A stretch of 14,098 nucleotides of DNA, taken from the NCBI GenBank assembly GCA_016191985.1, contig JACPVB010000071.1:1-14098 (forward strand), written 5' to 3'. This document shows positions 7,470 through 14,098 of this stretch, in pieces. The notes beneath the pieces were generated by a model. That model was not told where the DNA came from. It searched no databases and was given only the letters and a program-made list of their open reading frames with translations. Position 1 is the stretch's first letter. Every line of letters starts with the position of its first letter. The position numbers and the translations under genes are program-made. The stretch is from Chloroflexota bacterium (GTDB taxonomy: Bacteria; Chloroflexota; Anaerolineae; Anaerolineales; Villigracilaceae).

Positions 7470-8366
7470 CTATTTTATTTCGCCGTTCAATTGCCTGAGT
7501 TTGATGAACAATTCACGCCATTGAATTTTTGAGACGCCGAGTTTTTGGCGGACCTTATCCGCTTCTTCACCGGATTGATAATCACGCAGGGCGCACGTCC
7601 AGCGGCACATATCAAAAGACAAATGTTTGGTGAGGCCGGCTTCTTCGCCGATATCTTCGAGCAGGTATTCCAGCCTGCGCGGTGACCACGCGAAGACCTG
7701 ATCCACGGGTTGGTATTGAACGAGATATTCCTTGTAGGCGTCGATCCAGTCTTCGGCCAGGTTTATTTTGCGTTCCTTATAACGATTGGCAGGGCTGGCG
7801 TAGCGGACGAAAAGATGGGGGCCGTTCCTGGCATCGAGATCGATGTGGTTGATGTGAATGCCCAGGCATTCGCTTTTCTTGATGGCTGTGGTGAGCAAAA
7901 GATAGACGAGCGTGTAGTGGCGGGCATCTGGTTTCTGTTCGCGGCGATGACGGTCTGCGGCGAGCAGGACGGCTTCGTACTCACTTTCCGTCAACACCTG
8001 CGGAAGCGGACTGATGGCGGAGCGTTGCAGAACTTTTTCAGCGGGGTCGATGACAAGTGCACCATACTGATGCATCCAGCGGAAGAATGATTTGACGGAG
8101 GTGATGCGCCGCGATAGGGTTTTGGGGCTGCATGGGATGCCGCGTTCTTTTTCCATCCATGTGAAGAAGCGGTTGAGATCGTCTGTGGTGATTGCGCCAA
8201 TGGCCTGGTCTGGGGCGGCGAATTGATTGAGGAGGCGCACATCTGAGAGGAATGCTTTGACGGTGTTGGTGGAGCGCCCCTGGTCGTACAGGAACATTTC
8301 CCAGCCATTGATGGCGGCGGGGAGCAGTGTCTTTGAATTAATGTGTGCAGTATCAGTTTTTGCCAT
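7470..8366 (-). CDS. Tyrosine-recombinase-fold protein lacking catalytic residues (298 aa)
   Basis: XerC/D-like in length and domain order: an N-terminal SAM-like core-binding domain (~15-105, with STNTVKAFLSDVRLLNQF and LSRRITSVKSFFRWM) and a C-terminal catalytic-fold domain (~125-290). The catalytic set is mostly gone. The TGLRxSE box reads TAIKKSE, with Lys163 in place of Arg I. The HxLR box reads DMCR, keeping Arg255 but with Asp252 for His. The LGH box reads LGV (Val278). The nucleophile position, nine residues after the LGH His, is Phe287. Arg255 to Val278 is 23 residues, as in XerD, so the register is right. The beta-hairpin Lys region (YKERKINL) remains. An AGGA Shine-Dalgarno lies 6 nt before the ATG. 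With no frameshift or internal stop, it looks like a maintained DNA-binding pseudo-recombinase rather than a decaying integrase. Its function is unknown. Confidence 0.82.
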   Translation of the reverse strand: MAKTDTAHINSKTLLPAAINGWEMFLYDQGRSTNTVKAFLSDVRLLNQFAAPDQAIGAITTDDLNRFFTWMEKERGIPCSPKTLSRRITSVKSFFRWMHQYGALVIDPAEKVLQRSAISPLPQVLTESEYEAVLLAADRHRREQKPDARHYTLVYLLLTTAIKKSECLGIHINHIDLDARNGPHLFVRYASPANRYKERKINLAEDWIDAYKEYLVQYQPVDQVFAWSPRRLEYLLEDIGEEAGLTKHLSFDMCRWTCALRDYQSGEEADKVRQKLGVSKIQWRELFIKLRQLNGEIK

Positions 8367-8451
8367 AATCTATCCTTGCGAAATAGCGCATAGTCTTTTC
8401 GTATAGTTTAGCGAATCTGGGAGTGCTTGTCAACTGGGGATTTTTAAAAAT

Positions 8452-9951
8452 TTAGTGAGAGAGTTCCTGCGGTTGGAAGCATGGCTCATAGTCTGAACCG
8501 AGGATGATGCGATATTGCACTGCGCTGTTTGCGTCGGGTAGGGAAAGGATATTTGCGGAAAACAGGCCGAGGCTGGAGATGATCGCCTGCTGTTGAGTAG
8601 AATCCTGCCCGGGGGTGAAATCCACAAGTACCGAGGAGGTATAGTCGCGGCGGTCAGCAGTCCCGATGATAGTTTGATAGCCCGCGTAATTAAGCCGCGA
8701 AGCCGCAAGGGTTTCCAGCGTGTTAAAACTTGCGCCGTTTTGAACTTCCACTGTGATGGTTTCACGGACAACAGCATATGGTGACAGGGTGGTGGCTTCG
8801 ACGAGCATCTGTTGCAATTCCGCTTCGCTGGGCAGAAGGACGGATGCGCCGCCGGGCGTGGTCCACGAGCTGACAAGGGGCGGGCGGATGAAGTAGCCGC
8901 GAATATTTGCGTTGGTAAAGTTGACCGCGTAGGGAGCCATGCGGAGCATGTCGGTAAGGCCGAGGTCGGTGAGGACGGTACTGGAGAAGTCGTTGTAAAG
9001 CTGTGGAATTTTGCTGAAGGTGTCGGTTTGCAGGGCTTTCTGAAAGATGGTGCGCAGCACTTCCTGCTGGCGGCGGCCTCTGTCAAAGTCATTGGATTTG
9101 GAACGCGAGCGGGCATACCACAGGGCCAGGTCGCCATCCATGTGAACTTGACCAGGGCCAACCGTATACAGCCACCAATTGTTTTCGTTGTTGGGGTCGT
9201 AGGATGGGTCTATCAACCGCCAGTCGGTGTAGGCGCAGGCCACGGGCACTTCGATGCCGCCAAGCGTATCCACGATGCGGCGAAAGCCGTCGAATTCAAC
9301 CATGGCAGTATGGTCGATGCGGATGCCGAGGTTGTAGGCGATGGTATCTTTTAAAAGACCAGGTCCGCCGCCGAGGTAATCGGTAATCTCTCCGCTTTGA
9401 TAGGCGGTGTTGATGCGCTGCATCCCAACCGTTGGGATGTAAATCCACAGGTCGCGGGGAATCGAGATGAGCGAGACCTGTCCTTCTTTGGGCCAGACAA
9501 TGGCGATCACCAATGTATCTGTGCGATAGGAAGAACCTGGTCGTTTGTCCGAACCGATGAGCAGGAAGTTGATCGTTTCGTTGTCGGTCAGCGGCGGTAG
9601 AGCGGTTGGGTTAATTTGGGGGTCCTGGGCAGGCGGGGGAGCGGCCTGGGTGGGAAAGAGCTGGTTGAAACCCGCTGTGGCTGTCGGTTCGGGTGGAGGC
9701 GTTGGCGTAGGGGATGGTGTTTCGGATGGAAGGAGAAGCAGGGCGGCGGACGAGTTTATGTCCACTGAAAGTGGTGGCAGGGTCGGGGTGTAAAGCGAAG
9801 GTTGGAAGGGTGTCGGCGTTGGGGTGGAATTCGGCGCGGACGTGATCAGAATGAAGGGCAGGGATGCCTGTTGAGGAGCGGGGGCTGTTCCGCAGGCTGT
9901 TAATAAAACGGCGATGACTGCCGCCAGCGAATGATACTTAAATGATTTCAT
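8452..9951 (-). CDS. LCP (LytR-CpsA-Psr) family lipoprotein with LytR_C domain (499 aa)
   Basis: Extracytoplasmic phosphotransferase family that attaches undecaprenyl-linked glycopolymers to peptidoglycan. The N-terminus is a lipoprotein signal with lipobox LTAC (Cys20), whereas most LCP proteins have a plain membrane anchor. Residues ~35-120 are a Pro/Thr-rich linker. The LCP domain (~125-320) has GSDKR (133-137), RTDTL (143-147), SIPRD (163-167), RIN (179-181), YARSR (279-283) and DFDRGRRQQ (288-296), including the Asp and Arg residues expected for pyrophosphate and metal binding. Residues ~395-490 form a LytR_C domain (ITVEVQNGASF onward). It is the last gene of the operon with the LysM protein (40-nt gap) and the sensor kinase homologue. 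No clear Shine-Dalgarno precedes the ATG. The glycopolymer it transfers is unknown. Confidence 0.9.
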   Translation of the reverse strand: MKSFKYHSLAAVIAVLLTACGTAPAPQQASLPFILITSAPNSTPTPTPFQPSLYTPTLPPLSVDINSSAALLLLPSETPSPTPTPPPEPTATAGFNQLFPTQAAPPPAQDPQINPTALPPLTDNETINFLLIGSDKRPGSSYRTDTLVIAIVWPKEGQVSLISIPRDLWIYIPTVGMQRINTAYQSGEITDYLGGGPGLLKDTIAYNLGIRIDHTAMVEFDGFRRIVDTLGGIEVPVACAYTDWRLIDPSYDPNNENNWWLYTVGPGQVHMDGDLALWYARSRSKSNDFDRGRRQQEVLRTIFQKALQTDTFSKIPQLYNDFSSTVLTDLGLTDMLRMAPYAVNFTNANIRGYFIRPPLVSSWTTPGGASVLLPSEAELQQMLVEATTLSPYAVVRETITVEVQNGASFNTLETLAASRLNYAGYQTIIGTADRRDYTSSVLVDFTPGQDSTQQQAIISSLGLFSANILSLPDANSAVQYRIILGSDYEPCFQPQELSH

Positions 9952-9991
9952 CTATGCTTGTGAATTCCAGTGAGATTTTCGAGCCTGGTTT

Positions 9992-10798
9992 TTATGGAAA
10001 AGCCGTTGGGCTTGGGGTAAGCGTTGGCACAGGGGTCGGGGATGGAACCGGGGTCTCTGTGGGCGGCACAGGCGTGTCGCTTGGGATGATGGTGGCCGTA
10101 AAAGGCAGCGCTGTTTCTGTTAACGGCTCGGTGGGATAGGGCGTCACCGTGCTGCCGGGCAGCGGCGTGGGGTAGGGTGTGCGTGTGGCTACATTTGGCA
10201 CCCAAAGGATTTCACCTGCATAAATAAGGTCACTGCTTCGGCAATTCACACTCTTCATCAAACCCGCCGTAGTGTAATAATTTGTAGCAATGGCATAGAA
10301 GGTATCACCTGGTTTTACAACATAAGTCTTCACCCACCCGGATGCGCCCTGCGCGCATCCAGCCACAGTGCTGGTAGGGACAGGCGGAACGCGCAATACT
10401 GTGCCAGCAACCAGAGCTTCGCTTATCAGGCAGTTCCCGCGTTTTAACTCATCCCTGTTCACACGATAGCGCGCGGCAAGCGTTTCCAATGTATCACTAG
10501 GCTGGACAACAATCTGTCCCCAGCCCGGCGGGTACGGGCAGGAACCTTGAGCGGCTGCATTTGTAAACGTTGCGGTTATTGTAAATGTAGGAGATTCCAA
10601 ACCCGGCAGGGGCGTGGATGTGGGTGGAAATGTTGCAGTGGCGGTCACAGGTGCGGGGGACGGGAGCAGGATATTGGTCGCAGTGGGAGCCGCTTCAGGC
10701 ACAAATTCCACAAGCGAGATCGAAAGCGCCCCAACCATCAATCCGATGGAGAGCAGCGCGACCACAAGCGCGTTTCCAAAACCGCGCAAACTCTGCAT
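9992..10798 (-). CDS. Membrane-anchored protein with two LysM domains (268 aa)
   Basis: Exported glycan-binding protein. Residues ~8-33 form an uncleaved signal-anchor or signal peptide. Residues ~35-82 are a Thr/Pro-rich linker. Two LysM modules follow at ~94-138 and ~156-201; the second has the classic YVVKPGDTFYAIA start, and both end in a G-x-x-L/W-x-VP motif. A disordered Thr/Pro tail (~205-268) ends the protein. Each module has a Cys just before it and one in an NC motif inside it (Cys87/Cys123 and Cys148/Cys186), suggesting one disulfide per module. LysM domains bind N-acetylglucosamine glycans such as peptidoglycan. The ATG overlaps the upstream kinase stop as TAATG, with AAGGAAAG just upstream, so translation is probably coupled. 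It has no catalytic domain, so a scaffold or sensor-partner role is inferred. Confidence 0.87.
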   Translation of the reverse strand: MQSLRGFGNALVVALLSIGLMVGALSISLVEFVPEAAPTATNILLPSPAPVTATATFPPTSTPLPGLESPTFTITATFTNAAAQGSCPYPPGWGQIVVQPSDTLETLAARYRVNRDELKRGNCLISEALVAGTVLRVPPVPTSTVAGCAQGASGWVKTYVVKPGDTFYAIATNYYTTAGLMKSVNCRSSDLIYAGEILWVPNVATRTPYPTPLPGSTVTPYPTEPLTETALPFTATIIPSDTPVPPTETPVPSPTPVPTLTPSPTAFP

Positions 10799-13155
10799 TA
10801 TTTCTTTCCTTTGGCTTCAGTGTGTTTGTCGGAATTGTTTACCCCGGCGATGGGCAGGAGCACGCTAAAGGTGGCCCCAACGCCTTGTTCGCTTTCCACC
10901 CAAATTCTTCCGTGCTGCGCCTCGGTTAATGTCTTTGCAATGGAAAGCCCCACACCCGTATCGCCGACGCCTTGAATCAAAACATTATCGGCCCGATACA
11001 ACCGTGTGAAGACTCGCGGCAAATCCTGGGATGCGATTCCGCCGCCGCTATCGGCAACTTGAATGAGGATGTAATCCAACCCGTTCTCGCTTCGGGTCTG
11101 GACCTTGAGCCTGACCGTCCCCTCAAACGGAGTCGCCGCCCCGGCATTTTGCAGCAAGTGGATCAAAATCTGCTGCAATGCCTCGCGGTCCGCGTGAATG
11201 GGAGAAAGGGTCTTTGGCAAATCAAGGTGCATCGAAATATTTTTCTCGCGCACCTGTGTGCTCGTGTAAGACATGGCATTGTCGATGATCGAATTCAAGT
11301 CCACCGACTCGGGCTTGAGATCGTTCAATTCGGTTTCCAGCGTGGTGATCTGGATCATGTCATCCGTCAAACTGCGGATGCGTTCCGTGGAAGACTTGAT
11401 GCGTTCCACAAATTTTCTTTGCAGCGCACCAAGGATGCCAACCGACTCGCCGAGCAGCAGATCCGTGTACCCAACGATGGACGATAAAGGCTGGCGCAAT
11501 TCCTGTGAAATGGACGCGATCACCTCGGCCTGTTCCGTGCTCTTGGCGACCACACGTCCCTTTTCCATTTCATGCGCCTTCATATTGGCTTCGGCAAGCT
11601 GGTTTTGTAAATGCGCCAGTTCCTGCAGCGTGGTTTTCAATTCATTCTCAAGCTGCGAAGCTGAACTCGAAGATTGCAGGTTTTTCCCCGTCCGCAATTC
11701 GGCATTTTCAATTTGTAATTGTTCGATGATGTGTTGTGATTCTTCCTGCGCCACCAGCAGGGACGACATCTCTACCGAACCGCTTTTTTGAATCTCCGCG
11801 CGGGCCGCTTCCAACTGCTGGGTAAGTTCCTGGATCTGGCGTTCCAGTTGAATGGTTTGCGTACGCGCCTGGTCTGCCTGGGCTTCCAGTTTATTTAACT
11901 TTTGGTTTCGTTTAATAATGGGAACCAGCGACATGGCAATGTTGGACAGGAACGCCTGGTCTTCCGCTGTCCACGTGCGGTCGGAATATGGGGAGAGCAG
12001 CAGAAGGCCGCCCAATGATTCCTTCTCCGGTGTGAGAATCGGAACGCTCAGCAGATGGCCGGGGTTGGTCAGGCCGAGAATATCGCCAAGACCTTTGATA
12101 TCGGCAGAGGTACTGCTGGCGGGCATTCGCAAGGGACGCCCGCGCTGGAGGGAATTCGCCAGCATGGGGATCGAACCTTTGTTAAGCGAACCGCCTTCGA
12201 GGCTGTCTTCGCGGATCAAGTCATATCCCCCGGCAATGACCATTTGATTATTATTGTCCGTCAGGTAGATCATGAAGCACAGGTCGGAGAGCATCGTCTG
12301 TGCAATCGCGCGGGTGACCGCCTGACTGACCTTCGTGGGGTTTGACTCAGCCGCCAGCGCCAGCATGGCATGAAAAGTTTTCGGGTCGGTGCTGTATCGC
12401 CTGCGTTCTGGGTTTATCGTATCCTGCTTAAGTGTTGCAGACCTCATAGGTGTTGCTATCTGGCTGGGCAGCGCGAAGCGCTGGGGTAAGGTCAACAAAA
12501 TGGGATAGGCCGCCATGTAAGCAAGGCGCACAATCCCTGAATAGTTTCCCTCGACCCGAAAAAGCAAATGTCCCACGTGCCCCATAAAACCAAGAAAAAG
12601 CATGGCAAGCCCGTACCACATGCCGTCTGGCCTGCGGATGAACAGAATCGCCATACCGATCAATGTCAACACCAGCGAGCCGATCTGCCAGAACCAATCG
12701 TCGATGGTCTGGTTGTAACTTAAAGATGCAAACTGTGGATTAACGATCTGTGCCTGCCAGGTGAGCAGGCTCAACCCCAGGGCAGTTAACACGAACAAAC
12801 TCAATAACGTGGCGGTTGCATCCGCCGCACGGTTGGGTTCCGGGAAGGCATACAGCCATGTGATCCAGATGATCCCGAACATGATGAAAGCGCGGTCCAT
12901 GGGCGGCAGGATCGTCCTTGGCTCCAGAATTTGCTGCCAGCCAAGGCCGCTTAAAAAAAACATAAAAATTTGCGCGCCAAGTAAAATGCCAAGCCCCATG
13001 AATGCCCGTTTTGCCTGTGGAAATTCACTCGCGCGCCAATGGTTAAAAGCCGATTGAAGCGCGCTCGCCACTGCGAACACCAACACGATGTAATAAATCA
13101 AGTCCCCGGGAGGAACGGTAAGTTGTGTAAGGATTAAACTGGTGAAAGCGCTCAT
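10798..13155 (-). CDS. 7TM-GAF sensor histidine kinase homologue lacking the H-box His (785 aa)
   Basis: Membrane sensor protein. Numbered from the ATG at 13155, it has seven hydrophobic segments (~17-225), a GAF domain (~261-411), a long coiled coil (~416-536), a HisKA/DHp domain (~541-606) and a HATPase_c domain (~651-768). The ATPase landmarks are present: an N-box LLQNA (Asn670), DSGGGI (702-707) and GVGDTGVGLSI (729-739). The H-box reads SISQELRQPL, so the phospho-acceptor His is Gln551 (codon CAG at 11503-11505). It may be a pseudokinase, act as a heterodimer partner, or phosphorylate by another route. No response regulator is adjacent. A TTG frame start at 13227 would overlap the divergent gene, and its extension contains TATAAT as codons for Tyr-Asn, so ATG 13155 is preferred. 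It is the first gene of the operon with the LysM and LCP genes. Confidence 0.88.
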   Translation of the reverse strand: MSAFTSLILTQLTVPPGDLIYYIVLVFAVASALQSAFNHWRASEFPQAKRAFMGLGILLGAQIFMFFLSGLGWQQILEPRTILPPMDRAFIMFGIIWITWLYAFPEPNRAADATATLLSLFVLTALGLSLLTWQAQIVNPQFASLSYNQTIDDWFWQIGSLVLTLIGMAILFIRRPDGMWYGLAMLFLGFMGHVGHLLFRVEGNYSGIVRLAYMAAYPILLTLPQRFALPSQIATPMRSATLKQDTINPERRRYSTDPKTFHAMLALAAESNPTKVSQAVTRAIAQTMLSDLCFMIYLTDNNNQMVIAGGYDLIREDSLEGGSLNKGSIPMLANSLQRGRPLRMPASSTSADIKGLGDILGLTNPGHLLSVPILTPEKESLGGLLLLSPYSDRTWTAEDQAFLSNIAMSLVPIIKRNQKLNKLEAQADQARTQTIQLERQIQELTQQLEAARAEIQKSGSVEMSSLLVAQEESQHIIEQLQIENAELRTGKNLQSSSSASQLENELKTTLQELAHLQNQLAEANMKAHEMEKGRVVAKSTEQAEVIASISQELRQPLSSIVGYTDLLLGESVGILGALQRKFVERIKSSTERIRSLTDDMIQITTLETELNDLKPESVDLNSIIDNAMSYTSTQVREKNISMHLDLPKTLSPIHADREALQQILIHLLQNAGAATPFEGTVRLKVQTRSENGLDYILIQVADSGGGIASQDLPRVFTRLYRADNVLIQGVGDTGVGLSIAKTLTEAQHGRIWVESEQGVGATFSVLLPIAGVNNSDKHTEAKGKK

Positions 13156-13219
13156 GCTTCCACGATTATACTGCCAGTTCAAAAAAATATGGCGCGCGCA
13201 ACGTATAATTACCATTACG
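13156..13219. promoter_or_regulatory. Divergent promoter region, two TATAAT boxes
   Basis: This 64-bp gap separates the kinase homologue (-) and the TPR gene (+). A perfect TATAAT on the minus strand (13170 to 13165) ends 9 nt before the kinase ATG. Another on the plus strand (13204-13209) ends 10 nt before the TPR gene ATG. Neither has a convincing -35. Both predict 5' leaders of only a few bases. The two transcripts start back to back and could share control. Confidence 0.55.
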
Positions 13220-14098
13220 ATGTTCAATAAGAAGTATTCAGTTATTTACATTGGTATAGTCATCTTGGCAGCCGTCGCCATCCCTATTCTGATTACCGGG
13301 TATGCCTCCATCCAACGCGCTGATGATGAATTTGCCGCGCAAAATTATGCCAGCGCTGTTCAAAATTATCAACAAGCCGCACGCCTGCTCCCCTGGCGCA
13401 ATGACCTTTGGGAAAAGGCGGGGGTTGCCGCATACGCAGATGAAGATTATGCAAACGCGATCATATTTTTAAATCGCGCGCCCAGGTTGATTGAGCAAGG
13501 TTGGGTAGCGTTGGGAAATTCCTACTCCAATGCAGGCGATGTCCCATCGGCTTTGCGGGCGTATCAGAACGGCCTGCAAGTTTATGATTCGCCTTCGTTA
13601 TACGCCGGGCTGGCTTATGCCCATCGCGGGCAAAAAAATTGGTCCGCCGAACGGGATGCGCTTCAAAACAAAATTCGCCTTGACATGAGTGACGCCTATT
13701 CTCATTACAGACTCGGACTCCTGCTGACTTTCCTTGAACCCGAACAAGCCTCTACCGAATTAATGCTCGCCTCTTCCCTGGACCCTGAAACTGATTCCGC
13801 GGTGCAGACATTGACCACCGCCTTGAATTTATCTGCCACCCAGTCGGACGCATCCGAGCAAATGCTGACGATTGGCCGCGCTCTCGGCCTCGTGGGGGAA
13901 TGGGACTTGTCTGTTGCGGCGTTCGAGAATGCCATTGAACTTGACGGGGAAAATGCCGAGGCGTGGGCCTGGCTTGGCGAAGCAGAGCAGCAACTCGGTC
14001 GGAGTGGAAGCGTGGAATTGGATCGCGCATTAACTCTCGATCACAAATCAGTCATCGTCCGCGCATTGCGTGGCTTGTATTGGAATCGTCAGGGAAAG
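13220..14098 (+). CDS. Membrane-anchored TPR protein, 3' end outside the window
   Basis: An open frame from ATG 13220 runs 293 codons to the window edge without a stop. Residues 8-28 are a single N-terminal membrane segment after a short basic start (MFNKKYS), which predicts an anchored protein with its bulk outside the cytoplasm. The rest is a chain of TPR-like helix pairs, the clearest at ~32-65 (FAAQNYASAVQNYQQAARLLP), ~94-127 (WVALGNSYSNAGDVPSALRAY), ~160-193 and ~215-248 (LGLVGEWDLSVAAFENAIEL). TPRs mediate protein-protein contacts, and no enzymatic domain is visible in the part present. There is no Shine-Dalgarno, and a TATAAT box ends 10 nt upstream. It is divergent from the sensor kinase homologue of the LysM-LCP operon, so an envelope-assembly role is possible but unproven. 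Confidence 0.85.
   Translation, partial: MFNKKYSVIYIGIVILAAVAIPILITGYASIQRADDEFAAQNYASAVQNYQQAARLLPWRNDLWEKAGVAAYADEDYANAIIFLNRAPRLIEQGWVALGNSYSNAGDVPSALRAYQNGLQVYDSPSLYAGLAYAHRGQKNWSAERDALQNKIRLDMSDAYSHYRLGLLLTFLEPEQASTELMLASSLDPETDSAVQTLTTALNLSATQSDASEQMLTIGRALGLVGEWDLSVAAFENAIELDGENAEAWAWLGEAEQQLGRSGSVELDRALTLDHKSVIVRALRGLYWNRQGK

Noticed and set aside
7470..8366. Calling the recombinase-like gene a pseudogene.
   Set aside because: Frame, length, ribosome site and terminator are intact, and the substitutions hit the catalytic residues while the fold motifs persist, which fits loss of catalysis better than decay.
7470..8366. An integrated mobile element or genomic island marked by the recombinase at tilS.
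   Set aside because: No att-like direct repeats, tRNA gene or other phage or island genes are near, and the recombinase lacks its nucleophile.
8430..9161. A 243-codon frame on the same strand inside the LCP gene.
   Set aside because: The translation is low-complexity (Ser, Pro, Arg rich) and out of frame with the recognised LCP and LytR_C domains.
9545..10139. Gly/Val-rich plus-strand open frames (9545-9793 and 9942-10139).
   Set aside because: They are the reverse strand of the Thr/Pro-rich linkers of the LCP and LysM proteins, where repetitive ACN/CCN codons remove stops on the other strand.
13156..13227. TTG start at 13227 (or ATG at 13215) for the sensor kinase homologue.
   Set aside because: The TTG start overlaps the start of the divergent TPR gene, both extensions read through a perfect TATAAT, and they add a basic stretch unlike a sensor N-terminus; ATG 13155 leads directly to the first membrane segment.

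Overview
The window most likely comes from a Chloroflexota genome, probably class Anaerolineae. This is inferred from protein style and no phylogeny was run. The supporting signs are a giant BTAD/AAA/TPR regulator, exported proteins with long Thr/Pro-rich linkers, lipoproteins with Cys lipoboxes, a paired-Cys LysM protein next to an LCP protein, and intergenic hairpin repeats. I see no rRNA, tRNA, CRISPR, phage or complete insertion sequence. Eight complete genes and one cut by the right edge account for almost all coding sequence.

Layout. 3-3302 (-) is a SARP/MalT-like regulator. 3303-3664 is non-coding and holds a palindromic repeat element. 3665-4450 (-) is a DUF1295 / steroid 5-alpha-reductase-like membrane protein, divergent from an SGNH/GDSL lipoprotein (4527-5234, +). 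A 120-bp MITE-like element separates that from methylmalonyl-CoA epimerase (5395-5802, +). Another hairpin element precedes tilS (5991-7439, +). tilS converges on a tyrosine-recombinase-fold gene (7470-8366, -) across a perfect bidirectional terminator.

A likely three-gene operon on the minus strand follows: a 7TM-GAF sensor kinase homologue (10798-13155), a two-LysM membrane-anchored protein (9992-10798, TAATG overlap with the kinase), and an LCP-family lipoprotein (8452-9951). A membrane-anchored TPR protein (13220 to the edge, +) diverges from the kinase across a 64-bp promoter region. These genes look like a cell-envelope module: sensing at the membrane, LysM binding of wall glycan, and LCP transfer of polymers to the wall.

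Two full-length genes appear to encode catalytically altered enzymes. The sensor kinase homologue has Gln (codon CAG, 11503-11505) where the phospho-accepting His of the H-box should be, while its ATPase boxes look intact. The tyrosine recombinase has lost its nucleophilic Tyr (Phe instead), the first catalytic Arg (Lys instead) and both His positions, in exact family register. Three intergenic elements are each bounded by inverted copies of a TTACGCA/TGCGTAA-type motif, which suggests one family of small palindromic elements. Several genes have a perfect TATAAT only 6-10 nt before the start codon, which suggests leaderless or near-leaderless mRNAs.
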